A DNA stretch of 64,000 nt, taken from Podocnemis expansa. Lineage: Eukaryota > Chordata > Testudines > Podocnemididae. Numbering within the stretch: the stretch's first letter is position 1; each line of letters begins with the position of its first letter. The stretch is from the NCBI GenBank assembly GCA_007922195.1, contig ML682122.1, positions 2,010,463 to 2,074,462 of the forward strand, read 5' to 3'. Of the stretch, positions 54,516 through 64,000 are shown in pieces. The notes beneath the pieces were generated by a model. That model did not search any database. It was not told the origin of the DNA and saw nothing but the letters and a program-made list of their open reading frames with translations. A program made the position numbers and the translations under genes.

Positions 54516-57058
54516 TAAGATTTTTAGTTTCCCTCTCAGTCTCCCTTTCCCTCACATAATCATTCCTCCTGCGCCCACCTCTATTTGTATGGTGTCCATC
54601 TTCAAAAATGAGAGCTCTCAGATATGCGACTTTTTGCATGGCCAAGTAATCAAAAGTCTGAGGGATTGTAAAACAGCTATGAAGAACTGTTTAAACTGAG
54701 TGCATCTTCTCAAACCTAAATAGAATGGTGTTACATAGTTGAGTTAATAATGGAACTAATCCTTGACTAAACAGGAATTTTGCCTCATTTTCTGAAGGTA
54801 CCAAAGGCAGTTAGGCACCTATACACAAATTTGATTTAGGATCTTCATTCCCTTGACTTCCTTTGCAAATCCCTGTCTTCCTGGTTGCCACATAACAAGA
54901 CTATCATGGCTTTGAAGTACTGGCCATTACTTTAGCACAAGAAAATTGGATCTACAAAAAGAGAGCAGACTTTAGAAGAACTAAAACCATGCAGAAGAAA
55001 ACAGTAGTTTGTGTGGATGGATACACATGCACATTTGTGTGTGTGAGTACGCACATCAATCAGGAAATGGAAACATTCTAGTATACTCTATAAAAGCATT
55101 AAATTTATGCATCACCATAGAGTGTTGTCCACATTTGGTTGTCAGAGGTTAGTATTTCCATCAGTATAATTTCTGAGGAAAATGTCCCACACTGACATGA
55201 ATTTTAGTGGCCTCTTGTGGGAAGAATAGAACTTTCCTTTTTTTTTTTTTTTTCTTATTGCAAAACCTTCTGGAATATAGTTACTTCTAGTCTAGTTCAA
55301 AGTTTTTAGTAAGTACAGTTAAGTGCCAAAACTTTTAAATAAGGCCTCACTCCACCTTTAAGCTTTTTTTTTTTTTTGTCCCCAAAGCTTTCTTTTTTAA
55401 CAATGCTCAATGCCACTTGACTTGTGACTTCCTAAGTGTAATTGCATTCAGTTGAACTGCCTAATGAGTCTCCAGGGGAAACCTTTCACACCATGATGAA
55501 GCACTAGTTTACTTTTCAAAGAAATGAATTGGGTCAGCTTGACAACTGGTTGACACTGACATAATTCAGCTGGCATCAATGGGTCAACTTTGCAACTGGT
55601 GTACATAATGTAGGTCTAATGGAGTCAGTGGAAAGCATATTCATTTGATGTAAATTGATGTAGCTCCATTGGAGTTAATGGGCAGTTGATGGAAACCAGC
55701 TGCAACATCACTGAAGTCAATGGTTCAGATCTCCAGCTGATGCAAATTGATGTAGCACTATTAAAGCAAACAGAGTTTTGAGTTTACTAGAAGTCAGAAT
55801 TGAGCCCTATGTCTGCCCCCTTTCTTGCCCCTTATTTTCTGCAACCATGTAGAGTTTCAAATAAAGTATAGTTGCCCTTTTTCCACCCTCGAGCTTTTGT
55901 TGATATATCATCAACGTTAAGCATTGCAGTTGCTCCTTTATCCTATACTATCTCTTATAAATCATGTAGGACAGTTTGGATGCTAACTTTTCATCAGTAA
56001 CTCTATGGAGCTGTGGTGTGGCATATAGAAACCCTATCTTCTTCCTTCCCAAGCAGAGACAGGAAGATGGTGGATTGGGCACTGGAAGAATGAATTTATT
56101 TCTTGACATTGCCACTTATCTGCTGTGTGGCCTGATGATAGGAAAGAAGTGGAAGGGGATATGGTCAATATTCCCCATCCTCATACAAGTGTTTTAGGAA
56201 TCACAGAGAGTGTCCCCTTGGGATAAAATCCTATTTTTTCTTCTCATGTCTGTGATTACAGTTGAGGTGCAAGAGATTTGAGTCTTTCCACAAGTTTTTA
56301 ATCTACTTAAATACTCCATGATGGAAAACTAGTCTAGTCATTTCCCAAAATTTTTGTAACTCTGTCTGAAGGTTACAACTTTCTTCGAAAATGGGTTAAA
56401 GGTATAAAGCAAGATTTTTGCACAACCTCCATTGAAATACAGCTTTTTGTGTGCCCTAACTTCATGTTACTATGAATTTCTTATAAAGGTAGCATCTCCC
56501 AACACAGAGAAAAATTGCAATGCCACCAGGCAAATTAAAAGACCTTATGTTTTATGGGGTTGCAGATTGGAGAAAGGCAAGAAGACAGGAATGGTGACTC
56601 TCTCTCTCTCTCCCCCCGCTCCCCCCATCTCTCAAGCTGGCATGAGAACCCCTTTCACTCTATTTCTGTGGCATCAGGGAGTGGAATGATGCTCTTTTAC
56701 TCTGTCACCACATTGCTGTCTGCTGGAATGAAACTATGTTTGGCCTTCACTTGTGCTAACTGTTAAGAACTTCATGGAAAGAGATACAGAATGGACATTA
56801 TTTGTACTACATGCACAACAATGCCCTGGGAAACCTGAGCAAGGGCTGCTTGGTGTTCTGTGCTCTCCTGACCCCGGTGATCAACTCTCGCACATGTATC
56901 CTGACAACAAGAAAGTTGATGCAATGAGCAAAGCTCTCAAAAAGTCTATGGCTAAGTAAAAGATTCAGATGTCCCAAGCTAATTTTTTGAGTCTGAAGAG
57001 AAATAAGGATAATCTGAGAGTTTTGTTTGTTTGTTTCTTTTGTTTTGTCTTCTCTTTT
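54516..57058. other. No recognised gene; old repeat-like phrases at 55560-55790
   Basis: GATGTAAATTGATGTAGC (55657) and GATGCAAATTGATGTAGC (55739) recur, with GGAGTTAATGGGC and AGTCAATGG phrases. This resembles an ancient amniote repeat I cannot name. T runs lie at 55239-55253 and 55365-55377; a (TC)n run at 56599-56612. Confidence 0.4.
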
Positions 57059-57061
57059 GAA

Positions 57062-57097
<36 letters not shown>

Positions 57098-57124
57098 AAA
57101 AGAAAGAAAGAAAGAAAGAAAGAG
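57059..57124. repeat. (GAAA)n microsatellite
   Basis: About 15 GAAA units with a single interruption near 57098. Gives a spurious Lys-rich frame. Confidence 0.95.
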
Positions 57125-58480
57125 TCACAGATAGATTTTTTCTTATATTTTTACTGTTTCATATTGTAGAAGGAGGTTATAAAAACACTTCCCTATTTTG
57201 GGGGAAAGATTAGTTTTCATAAAACAAACAGTTTTGATTTAATTAAAAGAATTGACAGTGTCCCCATAACACTTATTAATTTGTACCCTTAAAAATCCAT
57301 TTTCATTGAAGGGAATGTTTAGAAAAAGATACAAATCAAACAAATAAAACCAACTACCTCTGAATGAACTTACGAGTAACTTAGGACAGAGAAAATCTGT
57401 TACATGTGCTATCGTGCCAGTTAGGCAGGGAGGACTCAATTTAGCCATGTTATTTATGGAATACTTCCTCTGAAGGCAATGGAACTACTGACATGACCAA
57501 AGACTTCTCTGCAGAGTCAATATCTGCATGACCATGCACTCCTTGGCTGCTGTGTTGCATTTCAGCCTTGCAGAACCAAACCCTCATACAACAGGTAGGA
57601 AAACGTGATTCTTCTGCGGGTGGCAGGTTGGTTGCATCAGCACAGTTGTTTGTACTGTGTGTACAGAAAACACAACTATATCTCCCTAGGCTCAGCCCCT
57701 TTGGAGGTTGAATCAAGGGAGATGCAGTCTTCTGTGCATAAGTATACAAATACAAGTTGACCTCTGGACTGTGTAAATAGAGGGGGAAGAGCATGTTCGA
57801 AGTCATAACATGGCCGTAGCTTGTCCATTCCGGTAGCTGCAGGTCTTTTCACTGAGACAATTCAGTTTCTGCAGAAAAAGGACAGAAAAGAACCTCAGCT
57901 GAGGACCTTGCATCCTGGTCAACAGACTCTGAGAAGTAAGAGTTCATCACATCAAGCTTCATCAGCCTTGTGGTTACAGGTGAGCACCACCTTCCTAGCG
58001 ACATTTCTATCCCACTGTTCAGAAAGGGGCATGCATGTGCTTTGTGAGTATTTAGCAGTATTAGTCACATCTGACTATTGCAGTGCTAGTCAGTATTTAG
58101 AGAACCCTTTTACAATAGGAAAAGCCACCTATGTCTTGTGAAAGTTCTCAGCCAATGATCAGGCCGCTTGGTTTCAGCAGAGTGATGTCCGAATGACACC
58201 CTTTTGGGCCTGGCTTACTAAGTCCAGTAGAACTTTTGGCAGTTGACCCTAGCTGAGAATCAGGCCCACTGACTATGTGTAGAGCTACTGCTGATTGATG
58301 CTAGCTGGGGATCTGGGTCGGTCTATGAGTTTAGGTTTGGGAGACAAGGTGGTTGGCTGAAAAGATAGCAAATGTGAAAAATCAGAACTGCGAGAATTTG
58401 GTAATAGTCATTTATATAACAAGGAGCTCCAAATATCAGGACTGTCCCTATAATGAGGTCCTAGAATACACCAGACAATG
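57125..58480. other. No recognised feature
   Basis: Unique-looking sequence. The minus frame 57450-57806 (118 codons) and the plus frame 57821-58141 have no domain or motif I recognise. Confidence 0.45.
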
Positions 58481-58909
58481 AGTTTCCAGTGGAAATGGCA
58501 AGTCGTTAATAGCATAATAAAAATCTCTGGTGAGGCCTCATCCAGAATATTGTGTGCAGCCGTAGTCTCAATGTTTAAGAAAGATGAATTCAAAATTGGA
58601 ACAGGTGCCGAGAAGCACTACAAAGATGATCCACAGAATGGAAAAAATGCCTAATGAGAGGAGACTTAAAGAGTTTGGTTTGTTTACCCTAACCAAACAA
58701 AGGTAGAGAGGAGTTATGTTTGCGCTCCGTAAATACATAAGAGGGAAAAAACATTAGGGAGGAAGAAAAATTATTAAGTTCAGTACCAAACTAGATACCA
58801 GAGCGAATGGACAGAACCTGAACATCAGAAAGTTTAGACTTGAAATTAGAGGCAGGTTTACAACTAGCAGAGGAGTGAAATTCTACAATATCCTTCCAAA
58901 GGGAACATT
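58481..58909 (+). repeat. CR1 LINE fragment (left half)
   Basis: GGTGAGGCCTCATCCAGAAT, GTGTGCAGCCGTAGTCTC, AAGATGATCCACAGAATGG and AGTTTAGACTTGAAATTAG are in CR1 order, plus strand. Broken at 58909 by a Harbinger-type insertion; continues at 59869. Confidence 0.85.
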
Positions 58910-59868
58910 GGGTATATCTACACTATGGGGTTAAGATGACTTAAAGCCCTTTAAGTTGACTTAAGCAAATCTCCATCTACATTTAGAAATTATTAAGTCA
59001 ACTTAAACAAGTGCTTAAGTTGGCTTATTAACTCCTGTACTGTAAGTCAGTTTAAGCTTTTAAGTTGACTTTATAGGGCAGGGCCTGTCCACGTCCCTGC
59101 CCACAGAGTGATCGGGCTTTGGGGCCTCAGTTCAGCCTGGGGGCCCAATTGGGCGTCTGCCCTGTGGCGAGGAGCAGGGGGCCAGATCTGGCTCCCGACC
59201 TCTTTCTGTGGGGGGGCAGGGGCTTGCAAGTGGCCGAGGGAGATGGTGGCTCCACACACAGCCAGGGAGCAGTCAGCTCCAAGCCACCACCACCCACGGA
59301 CAGGGTCTGGGAGCCGGTTGGGGCCCTAACCCCGCTCTGCTGGTCCCCTTGCCAATGATGGCACTCCCAGACCCTCTCCACAGGTGATGGGAGCAGCAGG
59401 GAGAGGCGGGAAACCTGATAGCATTCCCAGCCTCTATCCGTGCATAGCAGAAGTCAGCTTCAACCCCCTGCCACCTTCCTCAAGGGTCTGGGAGCCCAAT
59501 GGGGCTCCAAGGCCCTTGCTCCCAGCCCCCACCACCTGCTGCAAAGGGCTGCTAGCCAGATTGGGCTCCTAGCCCCTTGCCACAGGTGGCAGGAGCCAGG
59601 TCCCAGCTGCAGTGTGCTGCAGGGGGCTCGGAGTCGGCTCCAGCTCCGGCTGCCAGCTGCTTGCCTGTGGCACCCAGAGCCAGATTTGGCTCCAGGAGGC
59701 CAACTGGGTCTTGGGGTGGGGCAGGGGTGAGGGCTGCCCCTGGTATGTCAGCAGTGTGCCCATTGCTGACATATTCAGAAGTTGAGTTAACAAGGTCAAC
59801 TTAACATCAACCTTTTTAAGTTGACTTTCAACTTCCTCCACCCCCCCCCCCCCAGTGTACACATAGTC
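58910..59868 (+). mobile_element. Harbinger-type element (TTAAGTTGACTTAA family), 959 bp, in CR1
   Basis: Left terminus GGGTATATCTACACTATG and right terminus AGTGTACACATAGTC are flanked by a perfect ATT duplication (58907-58909, 59869-59871). Subterminal zones carry TTTAAGTTGACTTAAGC, AAGTCAACTTAAAC and TTTTAAGTTGACTTT. The interior (59085-59760) is GC-rich with repeated CTGGGAGCC, GCCAGATTTGGCTCC-like phrases. Because it interrupts a CR1, the insertion site is unambiguous. No coding capacity. Confidence 0.88.
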
Positions 59869-59871
59869 ATT

Positions 59872-60370
59872 GGGAGCTAAAAGCCTAGCTGGCTTTGAGA
59901 CTGAGTTTGATAAATTTATGGAGAGGAAGGCATAATGGGACAGCCTAATTTGGCAAATGACTGATCTCAGACTACTTTGATATATCCATGGCTTGCTGTG
60001 GGACATTTGATGGAGTGGGTTCTGAATTGCTAGAGAGAATTCTTTCTTGGATGTCTGGTTAGTCAGTCTTGCCCACAAGTTCAGAGTTTAATTGATTTCT
60101 ATACTTGGGGTTGGAAACAAATTTTTCCTCAGGGCACATTGACAAAGGCTTTAGGCATTGTTCCCCTCTCTCTTTTGCATGCAGAGCTCACTTACTGATA
60201 GACTCTCTGTTCCTTAAAAATTTTAAGTCATGATGCTTTCAAGGCTTTAATAACTGAGTCATAGGTTAGAGTTGGGTGAGGAGGGGGTTTTGTGCCCTGC
60301 ATTGTGCAGGAGGTCAGCTTAGATTATCATATTAGTTCCTTCCTACATTAGACTCTATGAATCTATAACG
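59872..60370 (+). repeat. CR1 LINE 3' end (right half)
   Basis: CTAGCTGGCTTTGAGACTGAG, GATAAATTTATGGAGAGGAA, a GGATGTCTGGTTAGTCAG stretch, TTGGAAACAAATTTTTCC and TGTGCAGGAGGTCAGC form a CR1 3' untranslated region. It ends with CATTAGACTCTATGAATCTA. Confidence 0.9.
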
Positions 60371-61138
60371 GTGAGGATAATCAATGAACAGTTAGTGACC
60401 CAAATTAGCTTGATTTCATCCCTTCCTAAAATCTATCCCCAAATGAAATGCATTTTAATATTGCTATACTTAATTTCACGAATCATCATCGGAAACAGAA
60501 ATGGAATTTTCATCTCCTTCAGACACTTTTTACCATTACCACCACCACCAAAACCACCACCACCACCAACACCATCATCACCATCATCATTGTTGCTTTT
60601 ACCATCATTGTCTTTGAGTTATGGCCTGAAAAAGAAGTTAGTCCACTTCATAATTTATTGTATAAGCTTGGCTTTTTTTAGGAATGTAAATATACTTTTG
60701 TATATAGAACATAAACTGTTCAATACCCTCCTATATTAGGAATAATCAGCATTAAATTTGACAAAAGACATGATCCTCAATGAGTCATTGGATAGTTTAT
60801 GATAGCAGAGAACAGGCTTTTTTGTTTTTTGTTTTGTTTTTTCCTTATCTGTCATCTCACTAGTTGGGCTACCACAGAAATGAAATGTTATTTTAATTGT
60901 TGATCTGGCATAGCAGGAATTGGCATGAACATTAGACTGGCCATACTGCATGAGAGCAAAGGTTGTTCTAGGTTTGCATCCTGTCTCCAACAGTGGCCAG
61001 TGACAGAAGTTCAAAAGGGAACAAATAAAACAGGGAAAATTTTAGTGATCTGTTGCTGTAGTCCATTCTCAGATGCTGCCAGTGATATGGTTAGAGACAT
61101 CTGGAACATGAGATTGGTTCCCTGACTAACTCAGCTAG
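60371..61138. other. No gene; (ACC)n/(ATC)n tract at 60536-60600
   Basis: A compound trinucleotide tract (CCA then CAT units) lies within AT-rich DNA. It gives poly-Thr/poly-Pro frames that are artefacts. Confidence 0.7.
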
Positions 61139-61140
61139 TA

Positions 61141-61508
61141 CAGGTAGTCCTCACTTAGTGACCGGGTTCCGTTCCTGAAACCCGGTTGATAAACGAATTG
61201 GTCACTAAACGAGGAGCAGCCCTTACCGGTATTTCAGGCATAATGTACTTTACTGGTAGTGGGTTTTTCAACCATCGGTAGATAGTTTTAATGTCACCTT
61301 TGCATCATTTATAACATTTTTAATATATATTTTAAATGTTTTAAGCTCTAATGTACTGAACTTAGTTTGCATAGTGTACTGTAAATATAGGTAATCTGAG
61401 AGAGTTGATGCGAGTTCTCGTACATTGCCATAATACCAACTCATCAGAGAGCCGGTCATAACTCTGAGGGGTCACTAAACGAGTAGGTCACTAAGTGAGG
61501 ACTAGCTG
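61141..61508. mobile_element. pogo/Tc1-mariner-type MITE (368 bp)
   Basis: Termini CAGGTAGTCCTCACTTAGTG and, reverse-complemented, CAGCTAGTCCTCACTTAGTG: 23-bp inverted repeats with one mismatch. Flanked by TA on both sides (61139-61140, 61509-61510). GTCACTAAACGAG is repeated internally near both ends. CAG-type ends with a TA target suggest the pogo/Tigger branch. No coding capacity. Confidence 0.85.
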
Positions 61509-61510
61509 TA

Positions 61511-61697
61511 ATAGCCTTTGATGGACCCATCCTACATGAACTCACCTAATTCTTTTTTAAGCCAGTTATACTTTTGACCTTCACTGCATCCCAAACAACA
61601 AATTGCACAGGATGACCATTTGTTGTGTGAACATGTACTTCCTTACGTTTGTTTTAAACCTGCTGCCTGTTCATTTCAATGGGTGACAGACAGACTC
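61511..61697 (-). repeat. CR1 LINE fragment
   Basis: GACCCATCCTACATGAACTC, AATTCTTTTTTAAGCCAG and TTTGTTTTAAACCTGCTGCC are a turtle-type CR1 segment read on the minus strand. The Harbinger-type element at 61701 follows. Confidence 0.75.
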
Positions 61698-61700
61698 ATA

Positions 61701-62878
61701 GGCTATGTCTACACACAAGGTTTTATTTCAAAATAAAACCTTTATTTCAAAACCACTTGTTTCAAACTAAATATATATATATATATATATATAGTTCAAA
61801 ATAAGGGAAATCCTGAAAGTGAAATAAGAAGTCCTATTTTGCTTCAGGAGAGGTTCACCCTGGGAGGTGTGGCAGCATGGCCCCTTGTGGGCCATGTTGC
61901 CACCAACCAGGGCAGAGGGGAAGAGAGGGCTTGCCAGAGCCTGGGGAGCCACAGCATCCCCAGGCTCCGCTGCCCAGGTCAGGGGAGCTGTAAGGGGCAT
62001 GGGGTTTCCGCAGCGGTGGCAGCTTACCCAGTGCCTAGGTCCTCAGGGCTGCAGCCCTGGTGGGGTGAGCCGCATCTGTGGCGGCTCACCCTGCCGTGAT
62101 CTAAGTGCTGCGCCCCTTGGGGGTAGTGGGGGTGCCAGGGTGCCTGGCTTTTCCCTGCCATGGGGGCTGCAGCCACGGGGAGCCGGTCCCTACCTGGCTC
62201 CCCAGTGCCCTGGGGCCTGAGCAGCTACAGCTGCTGGGAGCTGGGTCCCACCAACTGCCCAGGCCCCCGGGCTCAGCAGCTGCAGTTGGGGGAGACCCCT
62301 GAGGCTCACCCCACTGCCAGGTCAGAGGGCTGCAGCTCCCGGCGGGATGGCCACAGCCAAAGCGTAGGGTGAGCTGCCCTGGCTGCAGCCACCCTGCTGG
62401 GGCCTGCAGCCCCCCGAACAGGGTGCGGGGTGAGCTGCCCTGGTTGTGGCCACCCCACCAGGGACTGCAGCACCCCCCAGCCCGGGCCAGGGGGTGAGCT
62501 AGAGCATCGGCTGGGGTCACCTGACCGGGGCTGCCTCTCTTCTCAGTACCCTGTCCAGGGTGCTAAGCAGGGATGTCCCTTCCTCCCAGGGTGCTATGCA
62601 CCCTTGAAAGAAAGTCAAATCCCTGTTTCGAAACAGGGCTGTTTCAAAACAACACGTCCTATCAGTGTTGTTTTGAAATAGCCCTTTCGAAACAAGGGTT
62701 ATTTTGCTCAGCGACTAGGTTTAAGCTATTTTCACATGACTGTTCTTATTTTACTGTTCTTATTTTGAAATGATGGAGCTTGTCATTTCAAAGTAAGAAA
62801 ATGTCATGTGGACCTAATCTTTTTTATTTCAAAATAGCTAGTGTTATTTTGAAATAAAAATGATGTGTGGACATACGC
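61701..62878 (+). mobile_element. Harbinger-type element with GC-rich core (1.18 kb)
   Basis: Left terminus GGCTATGTCTACACAC and right terminus GTGTGGACATACGC are flanked by a perfect ATA duplication (61698-61700, 62879-62881). Subterminal TTTATTTCAAAATAAAACC and GTTTCGAAACAGG palindromes, an (AT)n run at 61771-61793 and the 5' core (GGGAGGTGTGGCAGCATGG at 61861). Then a GC-rich core with GGGTGAGCCGCATC...GGCGGCTCACCC and GGGCTGCAGCCC units, and the 3' core (GGGTGCTATGCACCCTTG at 62589). Frames in the core are artefacts. Confidence 0.9.
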
Positions 62879-62881
62879 ATA

Positions 62882-63010
62882 GACTAAGATCAGAGGAGAC
62901 CAGTATGAGCATCTAGTCTAATCTCCTGCATAACGCAGGCCAGACAACCTCACCCACCCACTCCAGCAGTAAACCTCTGACCCGTGACTGAGTTATTAAA
63001 GTCCACAAAT
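62882..63010 (-). repeat. CR1 LINE 3' tail
   Basis: ATCTAGTCTAATCTCCTGC and ATAACGCAGGCCAGACAACC are the inverted CR1 3' end. Confidence 0.75.
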
Positions 63011-63484
63011 TGCGATAGTACTTATGTTGTGGCAGACTAGAGGGTGTTAAGGTGCTTCCACTGCCCCTCACCCAAAAGGCCGGGCTACAGTAAGGCAACT
63101 CCAAGGCACCTAGAGTGAAGGATCAGTGGGTGGCAGGTGGTCACACTAAAGTATCTGGGCAGAAGCCCAGGCTACTGAGCAAAATAGAAACACCTGACTG
63201 CCTGCTCAGTAAGCATAAAGCCAGCTCCAGGAGTGTGAGATGGGAGAGGCACGGTGTAGGCAGATGGAGTAAATGGTCAGTCTGCCTGCTTTAGTCAGGA
63301 GAAGAACACCCCAAACCTCCAGGGCCCTCAGGAAAACCCAACAGGACTGAGGGTGGAACTGGGTTGACTGAGGCTTCTGAGAAGAAGAGTCTGTGTGAAG
63401 CATTGCAACTAAATGAGCACAGGTGGTTATAAAGCAAAAGGACTCTGGACTTGTCTGTTTTAAAGAGGAGGATATTCCAAACTC
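63011..63484. other. No recognised feature
   Basis: Unique-looking sequence. A 139-codon minus frame (63206-63625) runs into the next transposon end and has no recognised motif. Confidence 0.45.
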
Positions 63485-63487
63485 CAA

Positions 63488-64000
63488 GGGTGTGTCTACA
63501 CTTAGAGCAGAATTCAAACTGATTGTCACCAATTCTAATTCAATTAAGTGCATGGACATATCTGCTTTCATAAATTCAAACTGAGTCACCCCCCCTGCGC
63601 GTCCAACAGAGATGAAACCACACACTGGGGTGTCTTCCCCATGTGCAGCCAGCTGGCCTGGAGCCGTGTGTGGGGGTGTCTTCCCTGCGCGCGGCCAGCC
63701 CAGGAGAAGCCGTGCGCAGGGGTGTCATCCCCATGCGTGGCCAGTGGGGCTGGAGCTGCGCATGGGGGTTTCTTCTCCACATGCAGCCAGCAGGGCAGGA
63801 GCCACGCAGGGGGGGTGACTTCCCAGCTGTGGGGGCTCCTGCCCTGCCCGGATCCCTTCTCACCCCTGCCCCCCTTGCGCTGTCAGCACTGGGGCCAAGG
63901 AACTCCCCCTGCCCGGCTCTGACAGCACAGCCAGGGTGGGGGAGAAGGAGGGGGAGGTGCCCTGGCCCCAGGGAGCCCTGGAATGGGAAAACATCTTCTG
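63488..64000 (+). mobile_element. Harbinger-type element, left end only (cut by window)
   Basis: The terminus GGGTGTGTCTACACTTAG is followed by ATTCTAATTCAATTAAGTGC, ATGGACATATCTGC and ATTCAAACTGAG, like the left end at 40882. A GC-rich core follows, with ~57-bp tandem units (63655-63810) built on GGAGCCGTGTGTGGGGGTGTC. The right end lies outside the window. Confidence 0.7.
63655..63815. repeat. GC-rich minisatellite, ~57-bp unit
   Basis: About four units, each with GGAGCYGYGYRYGGGGGTG, TCTTCCCC/TCATCCCC and GTGGCCAG/GCAGCCAG phrases in the same order. Confidence 0.8.

Noticed and set aside
57450..58141. Two 106-118 codon frames as candidate genes
   Set aside because: No motif, signal peptide, paralogue or splice context supports them; length alone is within chance for this much sequence.
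1..64000. CRISPR arrays, tRNA or rRNA genes, bacterial operons
   Set aside because: No evenly spaced short repeats with unique spacers, no cloverleaf or rRNA-like sequence was recognised, and gene structure is vertebrate. The palindrome clusters are transposon subterminal repeats, not arrays.

Overview
The window looks like vertebrate genomic DNA, most probably from a turtle (a crocodilian is possible). The evidence is its repeat content: many decayed CR1 LINEs, Penelope-like elements, hAT and PIF/Harbinger DNA transposons, and intronless class II olfactory receptor (OR) genes. There are no bacterial-type operons, RNA genes or CRISPR arrays. One 400-base run of N (18098-18497) marks an assembly gap.

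Genes: three intact olfactory receptor coding exons of one subfamily lie at 4854-5810 (-), 16896-17867 (+) and 31919-32872 (-). A fourth, broken copy lies at 53737-54515 (-). Each intact exon has a 3' splice site at or within 9 bases of its start codon, as expected when an untranslated 5' exon lies upstream. Together they form a dispersed OR cluster of paralogues separated by 10-20 kb of repeats.

Repeats by region: 1-3145 holds Penelope-like copies, including an inverted pair, and a GC-rich hAT-like element. 6-16 kb is CR1 debris, an RLE-type LINE fragment and a Harbinger-like remnant with a 240-bp inverted repeat. 18-30 kb holds Harbinger-type elements, including a 3.6-kb former autonomous copy (H1, 24298-27932) with a decayed DDE transposase gene and a convergent companion gene. 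33.7-45 kb holds several nested insertions: hAT in Harbinger, and hAT in LTR in CR1. 45-49 kb is one four-component nest. 49437-53733 is a second former autonomous Harbinger (H2), carrying a Myb/SANT companion gene and broken by a hAT. H2 abuts the OR pseudogene. 58-64 kb holds two more complete Harbinger-type elements, a pogo/mariner MITE and the start of a further element cut by the window edge.

Most striking pattern: at least ten elements share near-identical termini (GGCTATGTCTACAC-like) and short A/T-rich 3-bp target duplications. Their subterminal DNA, however, is filled with different family-specific palindromes (TTTCGAAA, TTAAATCGATTTAA, AGTTCRAACTAA, TTAAGTTGACTTAA). Several families also share a GC-rich minisatellite-like core. 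This is a local record of one transposon lineage diversifying its binding-site architecture. All coordinates of mobile elements come from reading termini and target duplications by eye; no search was run.
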